DNA from: Pseudoxanthomonas mexicana
Lineage (GTDB): Bacteria; Pseudomonadota; Gammaproteobacteria; Xanthomonadales; Xanthomonadaceae
Reading direction: 5' to 3'
Length of the DNA: 64,000 nt
Assembly: GCF_001556105.1 (NCBI RefSeq)
Contig: NZ_LSIF01000099.1
Span: 8,075 to 72,074 of the forward strand
Numbering within the stretch: the first letter of the stretch is position 1; each line of letters begins with the position of its first letter. Below are positions 17,684 to 29,671 of the stretch, piece after piece. The position numbers and the translations under genes are program-made. Below the pieces are notes generated by a model. It saw nothing but the letters and a program-made list of their open reading frames with translations, was not told where the DNA came from and made no database searches.

Positions 17684-19126
17684 TCAGTAGCGGTAGTGGT
17701 CCGGCTTGTACGGGCCGGCGACCGCCACGCCCAGGTAGTCGGCCTGGTCCTTGGTCAGCGTGGTCAGCTTCACGCCGATCTTCTCCAGGTGCAGGCGCGC
17801 GACTTCCTCGTCGAGCTGCTTGGGCAGGATGTAGACCTTCGACGCGTACGCATCCTTGTTCGCCCACAGGTCGATCTGCGCGAGCGTCTGGTTCGAGAAC
17901 GAGTTCGACATGACGAAGCTCGGGTGGCCGGTGGCGCAGCCCAGGTTCACCAGGCGGCCTTCGGCGAGCAGGAAGATCGCGTTGCCGTTGCCGAAGGTGA
18001 ACTTGTCGACCTGCGGCTTGATGTTGGTGCGCGTGGCGCCCGAGGCATACAGCGCGTCGACCTGGATCTCGTTGTCGAAGTGGCCGATGTTGCAGACGAT
18101 GGCCTGGTCCTTCATCGCCTTCATGTGGTCGAGGGTGATGATGTCCTTGTTGCCGGTGGTGGTGACGTAGATGTCGGCGCGGCCGAGGGTGTCCTCGACG
18201 GTCGTGACTTCATAGCCTTCCATCGCCGCCTGCAGCGCGCAGATCGGGTCGATCTCGGTGACGATGACGCGGGCGCCGTAGGCGCGCAGCGACGCCGCCG
18301 AGCCCTTGCCGACGTCGCCGTAGCCGCAGACCACGGCGACCTTGCCGGCCAGCATCACGTCGAGCGCGCGCTTCAGGCCGTCGGCCAGCGACTCGCGGCA
18401 GCCGTACAGGTTGTCGAACTTCGACTTGGTGACCGAGTCGTTGACGTTGATCGCCGGGATCAGCAGCTTGCCCTGTTCGGCAAGCTGGTAGAGGCGGTGC
18501 ACGCCGGTGGTGGTTTCTTCCGACACGCCCTTCCAGTCGGCGACGACCTTGGTCCAGTAGCCCGGACGTTCCTTGGCGACGCGCTTGAGCAGGTCCTTGA
18601 TGACCTGTTCCTCGTGGCTGCCCGAGGCCGAGTTCACCCAGCTTTCGTCGCCCTGTTCCAGCTCGTAGCCCTTGTGGATCAGCAGCGTCACGTCGCCGCC
18701 GTCGTCGACGACGAGCTGCGGGCCGAGGAAGCCGCCCTTGCCGTCGGGGAACGACAGCGCATCGAGCGTGCAGTCCCAGTATTCCTCCAGCGACTCGCCC
18801 TTCCAGGCGAACACCGGCGTGCCGGTCGCGGCGATCGCGGCGGCGGCGTGGTCCTGGGTCGAGAAGATGTTGCACGAGGCCCAGCGCACGTCGGCGCCGA
18901 TGTCCTTCAGCGTCTCGATCAGCACGGCGGTCTGGATGGTCATGTGCAGCGAGCCGGTCACGCGCACGCCCTTCAGCGGCGTGGTGGTGGCGTGCTTGCG
19001 GCGGATCGACATCAGGCCCGGCATCTCGTGCTCGGCGATGTCGAGTTCCTTGCGGCCCCAGTCGGCCAGCGAAATGTCGGCGACCTTGTAGTCGCCCTCG
19101 GTCGAAAACGTGCGTACTGCGTTCAT
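17684..19126 (-). CDS. ahcY: S-adenosyl-L-homocysteine hydrolase
   Basis: A 480-residue NAD-dependent enzyme that splits SAH to homocysteine and adenosine, removing the product inhibitor of methyltransferases. Substrate-domain motifs [17 protein letters not shown] and [15 protein letters not shown] are present, as is the NAD-binding loop [13 protein letters not shown]. The hinge/C-terminal [17 protein letters not shown] and the final KPDHYRY tail are conserved, with catalytic Lys/Asp in the [13 protein letters not shown] region. A 165-nt leader carries a SAH riboswitch, and metF follows, coupling SAH removal with methyl-group supply. Confidence 0.98.
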   Translation of the reverse strand: MNAVRTFSTEGDYKVADISLADWGRKELDIAEHEMPGLMSIRRKHATTTPLKGVRVTGSLHMTIQTAVLIETLKDIGADVRWASCNIFSTQDHAAAAIAATGTPVFAWKGESLEEYWDCTLDALSFPDGKGGFLGPQLVVDDGGDVTLLIHKGYELEQGDESWVNSASGSHEEQVIKDLLKRVAKERPGYWTKVVADWKGVSEETTTGVHRLYQLAEQGKLLIPAINVNDSVTKSKFDNLYGCRESLADGLKRALDVMLAGKVAVVCGYGDVGKGSAASLRAYGARVIVTEIDPICALQAAMEGYEVTTVEDTLGRADIYVTTTGNKDIITLDHMKAMKDQAIVCNIGHFDNEIQVDALYASGATRTNIKPQVDKFTFGNGNAIFLLAEGRLVNLGCATGHPSFVMSNSFSNQTLAQIDLWANKDAYASKVYILPKQLDEEVARLHLEKIGVKLTTLTKDQADYLGVAVAGPYKPDHYRY

Positions 19127-19165
19127 GGCATTGCTCCGGTCTGTGCGATCAAGGTCGCAGGTTAG

Positions 19166-19287
19166 CCGGGCGCCGTTGCAGGTTCATTCCACCGAGCCTG
19201 GCCGGACTATGTGGAGAGTCCGCACAGGGATGTGCAGGCTCTTGCGGAAGGATCCGCACATGTCACGGTCGCAGCGCCCCTCGGCGA
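19166..19287 (-). promoter_or_regulatory. SAH riboswitch in the ahcY leader
   Basis: Reading the minus strand, the leader contains the conserved core CGAGGGGCGCTGCGACC, then after an insertion CCAGGCTCGG, then AACGGCGCCC. These match the three conserved blocks of the SAH riboswitch class in order. P1 forms from CCGAG (19280-19284 on plus) with CTCGG downstream. The diagnostic pseudoknot forms between GGGCGC and GCGCCC (19168-19173). The insertion holds extra hairpins where this class tolerates an optional P3. The aptamer begins about 5 nt after the predicted transcription start. High SAH should raise ahcY-metF expression, the known mode of this class. Confidence 0.92.
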
Positions 19288-19297
19288 AGGGCGGCCA

Positions 19298-19303
19298 TTA
19301 TAT
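19298..19303 (-). promoter_or_regulatory. Probable -10 element of the ahcY-metF promoter
   Basis: A perfect TATAAT on the minus strand lies just upstream of the riboswitch, putting the transcript start near 19291 and the leader at about 165 nt. No good -35 match is seen at normal spacing, so an activator may help. Confidence 0.6.
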
Positions 19304-19441
19304 CTCTTGTTCCGGATGAAACGATGGCGCACGTCTCCATGCGATCGGTTAGGCTTCGGATTGCTGCCTTGCAGCAGACCAGTTGTCTTCCGGGACAATA
19401 CCAATACAGGCCAAACGAACGACGGGATCCACGCGCCACGC

Positions 19442-22165
19442 ATGAACAGCCCCCGCAGTCTCGAATTCGCTCCGCCCGATGTTCCCTTGCGTGAAGACGT
19501 GCGCCGGCTGGGTGCCCTGGTCGGCGACATGCTGGCCGAACAGGTGTCCCCTGCCTTTCTGGATGAGGTGGAGCGCGTGCGCACCACGGCCATCGCTCGC
19601 CGCCAGGCCGGCGAGCCGCCGCAGTCGCTGGCAGGCCAGCTGGACGGGCAGGCGCCGGAACAGGCGGAGGCGCTGATCCGCGCCTTCAGTACCTATTTCC
19701 AGGTCGTGAACATCGCCGAGCGCGTGCACCGCATCCGTCGCCGCCGCGACTACCAGCGTGCCGGCAGCGCACGGCCCCAGCCCGATGGGCTGCACGACAC
19801 GCTGTCCAAGCTGAAGGCGCAGGGCGTGACGCTGGACGAACTGGCCGACTGGCTGCCGCGTATCGACGTGGAGCCGGTGTTCACCGCGCATCCGACCGAG
19901 GCGGTGCGCCGCGCGTTGCTGGAGAAGGAGCAACTGATGGTGGCCAGCCTGATCAACGGGCTGGACGGCACGCGCACGCCCGGCGAACTCGCGACCGACA
20001 CTGCGCGCTTCCGGATGGCGCTGACGTCGGCGTGGCAGACGTCCGATTCGTCGCCGGTGCGGCCGGGCGTCGAGGACGAGCGCGAACACGTCGGCTTCTA
20101 CCTGATCGAAGTGCTCTACCGCGTCATCCCGGTGCTGTACGAGACGTTCGAAAACGCGATCACCGACGTCTACGGCGCCGCGCCGCAGGTCACCGCGCAC
20201 CTGCCGCGGGTACTGCGCTTCGGCACCTGGGTCGGTGGCGACATGGACGGCAACCCGAATGTGGATGCGGGTACGGTCAGCGCCACGCTGGATGCGCAGC
20301 GGCGCATGATCCTGACGCGCTATCTGAAGGAGTTGCGCCAGCTCACCACGCTGCTCAGCCAGTCCACCTCGGTCATCGGCGTGTCGCCGGCGGTGCTGGC
20401 GCGTGTGGACGAGTACCGCGCGCTGCTGCCCGACGCGGTGAAGAAGTCGCGTCCGCGCCACGGCGACATGCCGTACCGCCTGCTCAACGACCTGATGCGC
20501 GCGCGCCTGCAGGCGACGCTGGAAGACAGGCCCGAGGCCTACGCGTCGCCGGAAGAACTCGCCGGCGACGTCGACCTGATCCTGCACAGCCTGGAAGCCA
20601 ACCGTGGCATCCATGCCGGCTGGTTCGCGATCCGCCGGTTGGCCTGGCGCGTGCGCACGTTCGGCTTCCATCTGGCGCGCCTAGACGTGCGGCAGGAATC
20701 CAGCGTGCACGCGCGCGCGGTCGCCACTGCACTGGGCGATGGCGACTGGGAGGCGCGTGATCCCGTCGAACGTGCCGCGCTGCTGGGTCCCTACGCCAGT
20801 GGCGAGGACGTGCTGCCCGCGTCCGACCAGGAAGGCAATGAGCGCCTCGATGCCGTCTTCCGCGCACTGGCAGATGCGCGCACGCGGCACGGCACCGATG
20901 CGCTGGGCACCTACATCATCAGCATGGCGCACAGCCGCGCCGACGTGCTGACGGTGTTGGCATTGGCGCGACGTGGTGGCCTGGTCGATGACGTCGGCCA
21001 GGTGCCGCTCGATATCGCGCCGCTGTTCGAGACCATCGACGACCTCGGCCATGGCACCGAGGTGCTGCGCGACCTGCTGGCCGATCCGGTCTATCGCGAC
21101 CACCTCGCCGCACGCGACAACGTGCAGATGGTGATGCTGGGCTACTCCGACAGCGGCAAGGACGGTGGCATCGCGGCGTCGCGCTGGGGACTACAGCGCG
21201 CGCAGGTGGACCTGGTCGATGCCGCGCAGGAACTCGGCATCAGGCTGACGTTTTTCCATGGCCGCGGCGGCTCGATCATCCGCGGTGGCGGCAAGACCAC
21301 GCGTGCGCTGGAGGCGGCGCCGCGCGGCAGCGTCGACGGCCGCCTGCGCGTGACCGAACAGGGTGAGGTGATCCACCGCAAATACGGCATCCGTGCGCTG
21401 GCCTTGCGTTCGCTGGAGCAGGCGGTCGGCGCGGTTCTGCTGTCCAGCGTGCGGCCGCGTCCACCGGAACCGCGCGAGGCGCGCTGGCGCGAGATCATGG
21501 CGCTGGTGGCGCAGGAGAGCTCGAAGGCCTATCGCGCGTTCGTGCAGTCGCCACGCTTCATGGACTACTTCCGCAGCGCCACGCCGATCGACGTGATCGA
21601 ACGGATGACGCTGGGTTCGCGCCCGTCGCGCCGGTTGGGGCAGGACGCTGCGCTGGGCAACCTGCGGGCGATTCCATGGGTGTTCGCCTGGAGCCAGGCA
21701 CGCGCGGTGATTCCCGGCTGGTACGGCGTCGGCGCTGGTCTGCAGGCAGCGGTGGAGGCCTACGGCGAAGGCGCGCTGAAGGAAATGGCCCGTGACTGGC
21801 CGTTCTTCAAGACCTTCCTGGATGACGTCTCGATGGTGCTGGCCAAGGGCGACCTGAGCATCGCCGAGATGTACTCGAAGATGTCCGGCGGCCTGCACGA
21901 CGAATTTTTCCCGCGCGTGCAGCACGAACATGCCTCCGTGCTGCGCTGGGTGCTGGCGCTCAACGGCAACGAGTGGCTGTTGCAGCATGACCAGCGGCTG
22001 GCGTTGTCGATCCGGCTACGCAACCCCTATATCGACCCGATCAGCGTGATGCAGGCCGACCTGCTGAAGCGCTGGCGCGACAGCGACCGCGAGGACGACG
22101 CGCTGCTGCACGCGCTGGTCGCCAGCATCAACGGTGTGTCGCAGGGCGTGCAGAACACGGGGTGA
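19442..22165 (+). CDS. ppc: Phosphoenolpyruvate carboxylase
   Basis: A 907-residue anaplerotic enzyme that carboxylates PEP to oxaloacetate. Catalytic landmarks in order are [12 protein letters not shown] (His), [36 protein letters not shown] lysine loop ([13 protein letters not shown]), [14 protein letters not shown] and the C-terminal signature ending in NTG. The frame is open about 230 bp further upstream, but family similarity and normal length support the ATG starting MNSPRSLEF. No strong ribosome site is seen at that ATG. It is divergent from ahcY and followed by an inverted REP-like pair. Confidence 0.96.
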   Translation: MNSPRSLEFAPPDVPLREDVRRLGALVGDMLAEQVSPAFLDEVERVRTTAIARRQAGEPPQSLAGQLDGQAPEQAEALIRAFSTYFQVVNIAERVHRIRRRRDYQRAGSARPQPDGLHDTLSKLKAQGVTLDELADWLPRIDVEPVFTAHPTEAVRRALLEKEQLMVASLINGLDGTRTPGELATDTARFRMALTSAWQTSDSSPVRPGVEDEREHVGFYLIEVLYRVIPVLYETFENAITDVYGAAPQVTAHLPRVLRFGTWVGGDMDGNPNVDAGTVSATLDAQRRMILTRYLKELRQLTTLLSQSTSVIGVSPAVLARVDEYRALLPDAVKKSRPRHGDMPYRLLNDLMRARLQATLEDRPEAYASPEELAGDVDLILHSLEANRGIHAGWFAIRRLAWRVRTFGFHLARLDVRQESSVHARAVATALGDGDWEARDPVERAALLGPYASGEDVLPASDQEGNERLDAVFRALADARTRHGTDALGTYIISMAHSRADVLTVLALARRGGLVDDVGQVPLDIAPLFETIDDLGHGTEVLRDLLADPVYRDHLAARDNVQMVMLGYSDSGKDGGIAASRWGLQRAQVDLVDAAQELGIRLTFFHGRGGSIIRGGGKTTRALEAAPRGSVDGRLRVTEQGEVIHRKYGIRALALRSLEQAVGAVLLSSVRPRPPEPREARWREIMALVAQESSKAYRAFVQSPRFMDYFRSATPIDVIERMTLGSRPSRRLGQDAALGNLRAIPWVFAWSQARAVIPGWYGVGAGLQAAVEAYGEGALKEMARDWPFFKTFLDDVSMVLAKGDLSIAEMYSKMSGGLHDEFFPRVQHEHASVLRWVLALNGNEWLLQHDQRLALSIRLRNPYIDPISVMQADLLKRWRDSDREDDALLHALVASINGVSQGVQNTG

Positions 22166-22176
22166 GTCGCTGCTGT

Positions 22177-22320
22177 TGTAGGAGCGACGTCAGTCGCGAC
22201 CGCACGGCATCCGCTTACCTGCGGATAGCACAGTGCCAAGTGCATGCGGGCGCCGGCGCGGAAGGTCGATGGATGGACAATGGCGACCAGCTTCCGCGGT
22301 CGCGACGGACGTCGCTCCTA
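22177..22320. repeat. Inverted pair of REP-like elements
   Basis: The left copy (TAGGAGCGACGTC-AGTCGCGACC, 22179-22202) and the right copy (GGTCGCGAC-GGACGTCGCTCCTA, about 22298-22320) are near-perfect reverse complements separated by about 95 bp. This GTAGGAGCGACG...GTCGCGACC type is a dispersed palindromic repeat seen in Xanthomonadaceae. The pair fills the space between ppc and the convergent uup gene and could fold into a long stem in either transcript. Confidence 0.85.
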
Positions 22321-22336
22321 AAGGGAGCGACGCGCC

Positions 22337-24202
<1,866 letters not shown>

Positions 24203-24242
24203 GCCGCCATTGTAGCCGCCAAGCACCGATGCGCGGCTCTAT

Positions 24243-24743
24243 TCAGTCGCTCGCGTCGACGCGGCTTCCCAGGAGCGCAGCGTGCCGCTGTTCCATTTCC
24301 TCGCGCAGTTCGCGGCGCAGGCGCGCGGCGGCAAACCGGCGGACCTCGTCCGGCGAGGCGGGCTCCAGTCGCGGGACCGGTGTGGGGCGTCCGTCATCGT
24401 CCACCGCCACCATGGTGAAGAAGCAGCTGTTGGCATGGCGCACGCTCTGCTTGCGGATGTCCTCGGCGACCACCTTGATGCCGATTTCCATCGACGACGT
24501 GCCGGTATGGTTCACCGAGGCGAGGAAGGTCACCAGTTCGCCCACGTTGATGGCCTGGCGGAACATCACCTGGTCCACCGACAGGGTGACCACGTATTTG
24601 CCCGCGTAGCGACTGCCGCAGGCGTAGGCCACCTGGTCGAGCAGCTTCAGGATCGCGCCGCCGTGGACCTTGCCGGAAAAGTTGGCCATGTCCGGCGTCA
24701 TCAGCACGGTCATCGTCAGCTGGTGGCTTTTCAGCGATTCCAT
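24243..24743 (-). CDS. Acyl-CoA thioesterase (hotdog, YciA/BACH type)
   Basis: A 166-residue hotdog-fold enzyme that hydrolyses acyl-CoA. The segment MTPDMANFSGKVHGGAILKLLDQVAYAC holds the hotdog helix and active-site Asn/Asp region. VVTLSVDQVMFRQAINVGELVTFLA forms the central strands. A charged C-terminal helix (RLRRELREEMEQRHAALL) follows. Members act on a broad range of CoA esters in the cytosol. It is a stand-alone gene between uup and the SDR gene on the same strand. Confidence 0.9.
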   Translation of the reverse strand: MESLKSHQLTMTVLMTPDMANFSGKVHGGAILKLLDQVAYACGSRYAGKYVVTLSVDQVMFRQAINVGELVTFLASVNHTGTSSMEIGIKVVAEDIRKQSVRHANSCFFTMVAVDDDGRPTPVPRLEPASPDEVRRFAAARLRRELREEMEQRHAALLGSRVDASD

Positions 24744-24846
24744 GGCGTACGTCCGCTAGGTGAGGGGCGCAGGCTACCCGATCCCGGACCGGTTGGTCAG
24801 CCACTTCTGACGGGGGCGCGCGTGCTCCAGGGCCGGGGTGTCGGGG

Positions 24847-26391
24847 TCACCAGTCCGTCGGCTTGTAGTCCTTCAGGAACTGGCCCCAGACGTGCTCGCC
24901 GGTGTTGAGGCCGTGGATGATCGGATCGACGATGCGTGCGGCACCGTCGACGATATCCAGCGGTGGGTGGAAGCGCTCCTCGATGACCTTCCGCGTCGCG
25001 ATCTCGATGGGATCCTCGTCGGTGACCCAGCCGGTGTCGACGCTGTTCATGTGGATGCCATCGCCGTGGTAATCGGCAGCCGCGGTGCGCGTCATCATGT
25101 TGAGCGCGGCCTTGGCCATGTTGGTGTGCGGGTGCTTGGTGGTCTTGAAGTTGCGGTAGAACTGGCCCTCGACCGCGGACACGTTGACGATGTGCTTGTC
25201 GCGGTCGGGCGTGCGCAGCATCAGCGGCTTCAGGCGCGCATTGATGATGAAGGGCGCGATGGCGTTGACCAGTTGCGTCTCCAGCAGTTCCACCGACGGC
25301 ACTTCGTGCATCAGCAGGCGCCAGGAATTGCGTCCGCGCAGGTCGACCTGCTGCAGGTCCTGGTCCAGGCGTCCCTCGGGGAACAGGTGCTTCTGGCCCA
25401 GCAGTTCCTCGGGCAGCAACGGCACCTGGGACAGTTCGGCGGAACGGCTCAACCCGGCGGTATCGCCGATGCCGCCCATCGCGACCTGCACCGCCGTTGG
25501 ATTGGCCTCGGGCAGCATGGTGTAGCTGCGCAGGCCTTCGTAGCTGCCCAGCAGCTTGCGGATGTGTTGCGGCGTGTCGTGCAGCCCGGCGGTTTCGGCC
25601 TCCATCATGTGCGCGTAGAACTCCGGCGGACGACGCACGGTCTGGCACGCGTTGTTGATGATGAAATCCAGCCGCGGCAGCTTGCCGACCAGTTCATGGC
25701 AGAACGCCTCGACACTGGGCGTGTGGCGCAGGTCCAGGCCGAATACTTCCAGCCGATGGCTCCAGTCGCCGAAATCCGGCTCCTGCGCGTAGCGTGCGGC
25801 GGAATCGCGCGGGAACCGGGTGGTGACGATGAGGTGCGCGCCCGCGCGCAGCAGTTTCAGGCCGGCCTGGTAGCCGATCTTGACCCGGCCGCCGGTCAGC
25901 AGCGCGACACGCCCGGTGAGGTCGGCCAACTCGGTGCGCTTGGCGAAATTGAAGTCCGCGCAGGCCGGGCACATCTGGTCGTAGAAGTGGTGGATCAGTG
26001 TGTACTTCTGCTTGCACACGTAGCAGTGCAGCAGTTCCGACGACTCGCGCGGCGCGACATCGGGCGATGGCAGGGCGGGCGCGAAGTAGTTCGGCGTGGT
26101 GAACACCGGCTTCCGGCGCAGTTCGCGGATGCCGGTCTGGTCCAGGACGGCCTCGGCGCGACGGATGGCTTCGACGTTGCGCTCGCGTTCGCGCTGCTTG
26201 GACTTCTGCCGGCGCAGCTTGGGGTCGGGCAGGTAGATCGCGGCGATCGCCCGGTGCAGGCGTGCGCGCTCGTCCTCCGGGCAACCGTCGAGCAGGGTGC
26301 GGTCGGCGGCGATCGATTCGAGCCATTCGAGCGCGGCGCGCACGCGCGTCGACTCGTCGGCAGGGTACGGAGGTGGCGTGTTGGCGTTCAT
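24847..26391 (-). CDS. SDR-family oxidoreductase with N-terminal zinc-ribbon-like motif
   Basis: A 514-residue protein, about twice the length of a classical SDR. Residues 1-115 are a helical, Arg-rich extension. A four-cysteine motif follows (C123-x2-C126 and C141-x2-C144: LHCYVCKQKY, MCPACADF), suggesting a structural zinc. A Rossmann domain starts near residue 160 with an unusual glycine motif (LLTGGRVKIGYQAG), then NNAC and NVSAVEGQFYRN. Where classical SDRs have YxxxK this one has TNMAK, so the catalytic tyrosine seems absent. Substrate is unknown. Upstream lies the metK terminator, so it has its own promoter. Confidence 0.8.
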   Translation of the reverse strand: MNANTPPPYPADESTRVRAALEWLESIAADRTLLDGCPEDERARLHRAIAAIYLPDPKLRRQKSKQRERERNVEAIRRAEAVLDQTGIRELRRKPVFTTPNYFAPALPSPDVAPRESSELLHCYVCKQKYTLIHHFYDQMCPACADFNFAKRTELADLTGRVALLTGGRVKIGYQAGLKLLRAGAHLIVTTRFPRDSAARYAQEPDFGDWSHRLEVFGLDLRHTPSVEAFCHELVGKLPRLDFIINNACQTVRRPPEFYAHMMEAETAGLHDTPQHIRKLLGSYEGLRSYTMLPEANPTAVQVAMGGIGDTAGLSRSAELSQVPLLPEELLGQKHLFPEGRLDQDLQQVDLRGRNSWRLLMHEVPSVELLETQLVNAIAPFIINARLKPLMLRTPDRDKHIVNVSAVEGQFYRNFKTTKHPHTNMAKAALNMMTRTAAADYHGDGIHMNSVDTGWVTDEDPIEIATRKVIEERFHPPLDIVDGAARIVDPIIHGLNTGEHVWGQFLKDYKPTDW

Positions 26392-26440
26392 GGCGTCGAT
26401 CGGTGTCCGTGCGGCGGAGTGCAGCATGCGTGCGATCCGC

Positions 26441-26473
26441 AAAAAAAACACGGGCCGCATCGCTGCGACCCGT
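26441..26473 (-). terminator. Rho-independent terminator of metK
   Basis: On the minus strand a 10-bp stem (ACGGGTCGCA with TGCGGCCCGT, one G-T pair) with loop GCGA is followed after one base by T8. It is 53 bp past the metK stop. Confidence 0.93.
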
Positions 26474-26481
26474 TGTCTTCG

Positions 26482-26512
26482 CCCCAACCCTCTCCCGCAG
26501 GCGGAAGAGGGC
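26482..26512. repeat. Dispersed palindromic repeat, copy 1 (CCCTCTCCC-GCAGG type)
   Basis: CCCCAACCCTCTCCCGCAGG followed by CGGAAGAGGG forms an imperfect hairpin. A second copy with the same CCCCAACCCTCTCCC core lies at 63931-63966. This is a common dispersed repeat in Xanthomonadaceae intergenic DNA. Confidence 0.75.
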
Positions 26513-26525
26513 GGAGAAAAGCGGC

Positions 26526-27737
26526 TTACTTCAGCTTGGCGTCCTTGCGCAGCGCCTCGGCGCGATCGGTCTTCTCCCAGGAGAAAGCCGTCGCGGTGTG
26601 CTTCTTGCCGGCGCCGTCGACGTAGGAGATTTCCTTCGGCTTGCGGCCGAAGTGACCGTAGGCCGCGGTCGCCTGGTAGATCGGGTGTTCCAGATCCAGC
26701 ATGCGGGTGATGCCGTACGGGCGCAGGTCGAAGTTCTTGCGGATCAGCTTCTCGATCACGTCGTCGCCGACCTTGCCGGTGCCGAACGTGGTGACCGAGA
26801 TCGAGGTCGGCTCGGCCACGCCGATGGCGTAGGAGACCTGCACTTCGCACTTGTCGGCCAGGCCGGCAGCGACGATGTTCTTGGCCACGTAGCGCGCGGC
26901 GTAGGCGGCCGAACGGTCGACCTTCGACGGATCCTTGCCCGAGAACGCGCCACCGCCGTGGCGGGCCATGCCGCCGTAGCTGTCGACGATGATCTTGCGG
27001 CCGGTCAGGCCGCAGTCGCCCACCGGGCCGCCGATGACGAACTTGCCGGTCGGGTTGATGTGCACCTTGTTCTTCGGCAGCGCGTCCAGCCACTTCTTCG
27101 GCAGCACCGGTACCAGGATCTCGGCGCGCACGGCCTCGATCAGGTCCTTCTGCTTGATGTCCGGATCGTGCTGGGTCGACAGCACCACGGCGTCGAGGCC
27201 GAGCACGGTGTTGCCTTCATAGCGCAGGGTGACCTGCGACTTGGCGTCGGGGCGCAGCCACTTCAGCTTGCCCTTCTTGCGCACCTTGGCCTGCTGTTCC
27301 ACCAGGCGGTGGCTGTAGTAAAGCGGGGCGGGCATGAATTCCGGCGCCTCGTTGCAGGCGTAGCCGAACATCAGGCCCTGGTCGCCCGCGCCCTGTTCTT
27401 CCGGCTTCTTGCGGTCGACGCCCTGGTTGATGTCGGGCGACTGCTTGCCGAGCATGTTGATGATGGCGCAGGTGTGGCCGTCGAAGCCGACGTCCGAGTT
27501 GTCGTAACCGATGTCGTTGATGACCTTGCGGGCCAGCGACTCGATGTCCACCCAGGCGGTGGTGGTGACTTCGCCGGCGACGATGGCGGCGCCCGTCTTC
27601 ACCAGCGTCTCGCAGGCCACGCGTGCGCGCTTGTCCTGGGCCAGGATGGCGTCCAGCACGGCGTCGGAAATCTGGTCGGCGATCTTGTCCGGATGGCCTT
27701 CGGAGACCGATTCGGAGGTGAACAGGTAGCTGGACAT
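26526..27737 (-). CDS. metK: S-adenosylmethionine synthetase
   Basis: A 403-residue enzyme that makes SAM from methionine and ATP. Family signatures are [18 protein letters not shown] (ATP/metal site), [25 protein letters not shown] (methionine/ATP loop) and [16 protein letters not shown] (P-loop-like). Start [18 protein letters not shown] is the conserved N-terminus; upstream frame extension is not used. A strong terminator follows. The 206-bp leader region shows a possible -10 TATCAT on the minus strand near 27781 but no recognisable SAM riboswitch. Confidence 0.98.
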   Translation of the reverse strand: MSSYLFTSESVSEGHPDKIADQISDAVLDAILAQDKRARVACETLVKTGAAIVAGEVTTTAWVDIESLARKVINDIGYDNSDVGFDGHTCAIINMLGKQSPDINQGVDRKKPEEQGAGDQGLMFGYACNEAPEFMPAPLYYSHRLVEQQAKVRKKGKLKWLRPDAKSQVTLRYEGNTVLGLDAVVLSTQHDPDIKQKDLIEAVRAEILVPVLPKKWLDALPKNKVHINPTGKFVIGGPVGDCGLTGRKIIVDSYGGMARHGGGAFSGKDPSKVDRSAAYAARYVAKNIVAAGLADKCEVQVSYAIGVAEPTSISVTTFGTGKVGDDVIEKLIRKNFDLRPYGITRMLDLEHPIYQATAAYGHFGRKPKEISYVDGAGKKHTATAFSWEKTDRAEALRKDAKLK

Positions 27738-27943
27738 CAGGCTTATATCCTTTGATTCGGATGGAAAGATGGGCGCGCATGATACACGCCGGGGGCAGTG
27801 CGCGCATTCTGCGCCGTTCAGGGTTGTCGGCGGGTTAAGGGCGGGCCGAACGCGCCTGTCACCGGACTGCCAGAAAACGGAAACCGCGCTGTCGCCGGCC
27901 TGGCGCAGGCTGCGCGGCGACACCCCGCCGCCAGCCCTTGCCC

Positions 27944-29671
27944 ATGCGCCCGCTGGAACAGCAGATCACCGAACGTTATCCGCACTGGTTCCGGGGCCGT
28001 CGCGCCCGGTTGACCCGCCCCTTGCTGCGCACGCTGGGGCGCTGGTCGAAGCTGGACCAGGCCTACGCCCTACTCGCCGACAACGGCCATCTGCACGGGC
28101 TGGCGTTCGTCGATGCCGTCATCGACCACCTCAACCTGCGGTCAACCGTGCATGCCGATGGCGAGCGGCGCATTCCGGCCCAGGGGCGGGTGCTGATCGT
28201 CGCCAATCATCCGTCCGGCGCACTCGATGCGCTGGCGCTGCTGCAACTGGTCGGCCGCGTGCGCCGCGACGTGCGGATCGTGGCGAACGACTTCCTGATG
28301 GGGATCGCGCCGCTGGCCGACCTGCTGTTGCCGGTGCGGATCCTGGGCGGCAAGCCGGGCGCGGACAGCGTGCGTGCGGTGGAGCAGGCGCTGGAAGCGG
28401 AGCAGTGCGTCATCGTGTTCCCGGCAGGCGAAGTCTCCCGGCTGGGGCCGCGCGGCGTGCGCGATACGCGCTGGCGCCGCGGTTTCCTGAGGTTCGCGCG
28501 TTCCACCGGCGCGCCGGTGCTGCCGATCCGGGTGCAGGCGCGCAACTCGCCCCTGTTCTACGGCGCATCGGCGCTGTTCAAGCCTGCGGGCACCGCGCTG
28601 CTGGCGCGCGAGATGTTCAGGCGTGGCCAGCGACGGCTGCAGTTGCATGTCGGGCAGTGCTTGCGCGTGGACGTGGAGGATGACGCCGCTGCGGTGATCG
28701 AGCGCGTGCGCAGATCGTTGTACGCGCTGGGACGCGACGCGCGTACGGCGATGCCGGACGTCAGCGACGTCGCCGAACCACTGGTGGAGGCGCTCGCCCC
28801 CGAGCTGCTGGATGCCTGCATCAATACGCTGGACGTGCTGGGCGAAACCACCGACGGCAAGCGCATTTGCGTCGGTCGTCTGGCGGACGGTTCGCCGCTG
28901 TTGCGCGAAATCGGCCGGCTGCGCGAGCTGACGTTCCGCGCGGTAGGCGAGGGCACCGGCAAGCGGATGGATGTCGACGCTTTCGACACCTGGTACGAGC
29001 ATATCGTGCTGTGGGACGCGTCGCAGCGGAAGATCGCCGGGGCCTACCGCATCGCCCGCGGCGCACCGGTGCTGGCGGCGCAGGGATTGAGGGGCCTCTA
29101 CACCGCTTCCTTGTTCGACTATGCCGACGATGCGCTGCCGCGCCTGGCGACCGGCATGGAATTGGGGCGCAGCTTCGTGGTGCCCGATTACTGGGGCAGC
29201 CGCAGCATCGACTACCTGTGGCAGGGCATCGGCGCCTACCTGCGGCGGCATCCGCGCGTGCGCTATCTGTTCGGTGCCGTGTCGATGAGCGCGGCGCTGC
29301 CGCTGGATGCGCGTGAACAGATCGTCGCGTACTACGCGCACTACTACGGCGACGCGACCGGCGAAGCGCGGTCTCGTCATCCATTCCGCTACACCGCCAC
29401 GCCGACCTGCTTCGACGCGCTGGACGCCGACACGGCGTTCCGCGTGCTGAAGACCAACCTCGACACGCTGGGGGCGACCGTGCCGATGCTCTACAAGCAA
29501 TACACCGACCTGTGCGAACCCGGTGGGGCGCGGTTCCTCGCGTTCGGCGTGGATCCGGATTTCAGCGACTCCATCGACGGGCTGATCGAGGTGGACCTGC
29601 ACCGTATCCGGCCGAAAAAGCGTGAGCGCTACCTGGGCGATGCCTGGCGTCCGGCGGAGGCTGCGGCATGA
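27944..29671 (+). CDS. Bifunctional acyltransferase, PlsC-like plus GNAT-like (OlsF type)
   Basis: A 575-residue two-domain protein. The N-terminal half is a PlsC/lysophospholipid acyltransferase domain with [12 protein letters not shown] (residues 88-99, catalytic His89 and Asp95) and FPAGEVSR (159-166). The C-terminal half (about 310-570) is a GNAT-type N-acyltransferase of the ornithine-lipid synthase/hemolysin kind ([20 protein letters not shown] ... [22 protein letters not shown] ... [12 protein letters not shown]). This order matches OlsF, which makes ornithine lipids alone by N- and then O-acylation. Ornithine is inferred, not shown. ATG 27944 was preferred to an upstream TTG. It overlaps the next gene by ATGA. 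Confidence 0.82.
   Translation: MRPLEQQITERYPHWFRGRRARLTRPLLRTLGRWSKLDQAYALLADNGHLHGLAFVDAVIDHLNLRSTVHADGERRIPAQGRVLIVANHPSGALDALALLQLVGRVRRDVRIVANDFLMGIAPLADLLLPVRILGGKPGADSVRAVEQALEAEQCVIVFPAGEVSRLGPRGVRDTRWRRGFLRFARSTGAPVLPIRVQARNSPLFYGASALFKPAGTALLAREMFRRGQRRLQLHVGQCLRVDVEDDAAAVIERVRRSLYALGRDARTAMPDVSDVAEPLVEALAPELLDACINTLDVLGETTDGKRICVGRLADGSPLLREIGRLRELTFRAVGEGTGKRMDVDAFDTWYEHIVLWDASQRKIAGAYRIARGAPVLAAQGLRGLYTASLFDYADDALPRLATGMELGRSFVVPDYWGSRSIDYLWQGIGAYLRRHPRVRYLFGAVSMSAALPLDAREQIVAYYAHYYGDATGEARSRHPFRYTATPTCFDALDADTAFRVLKTNLDTLGATVPMLYKQYTDLCEPGGARFLAFGVDPDFSDSIDGLIEVDLHRIRPKKRERYLGDAWRPAEAAA

Noticed and set aside
27738..27943. SAM riboswitch before metK
   Set aside because: No known SAM-class core (SAM-I, II, SAM/SAH) can be aligned; only a possible -10 is visible.
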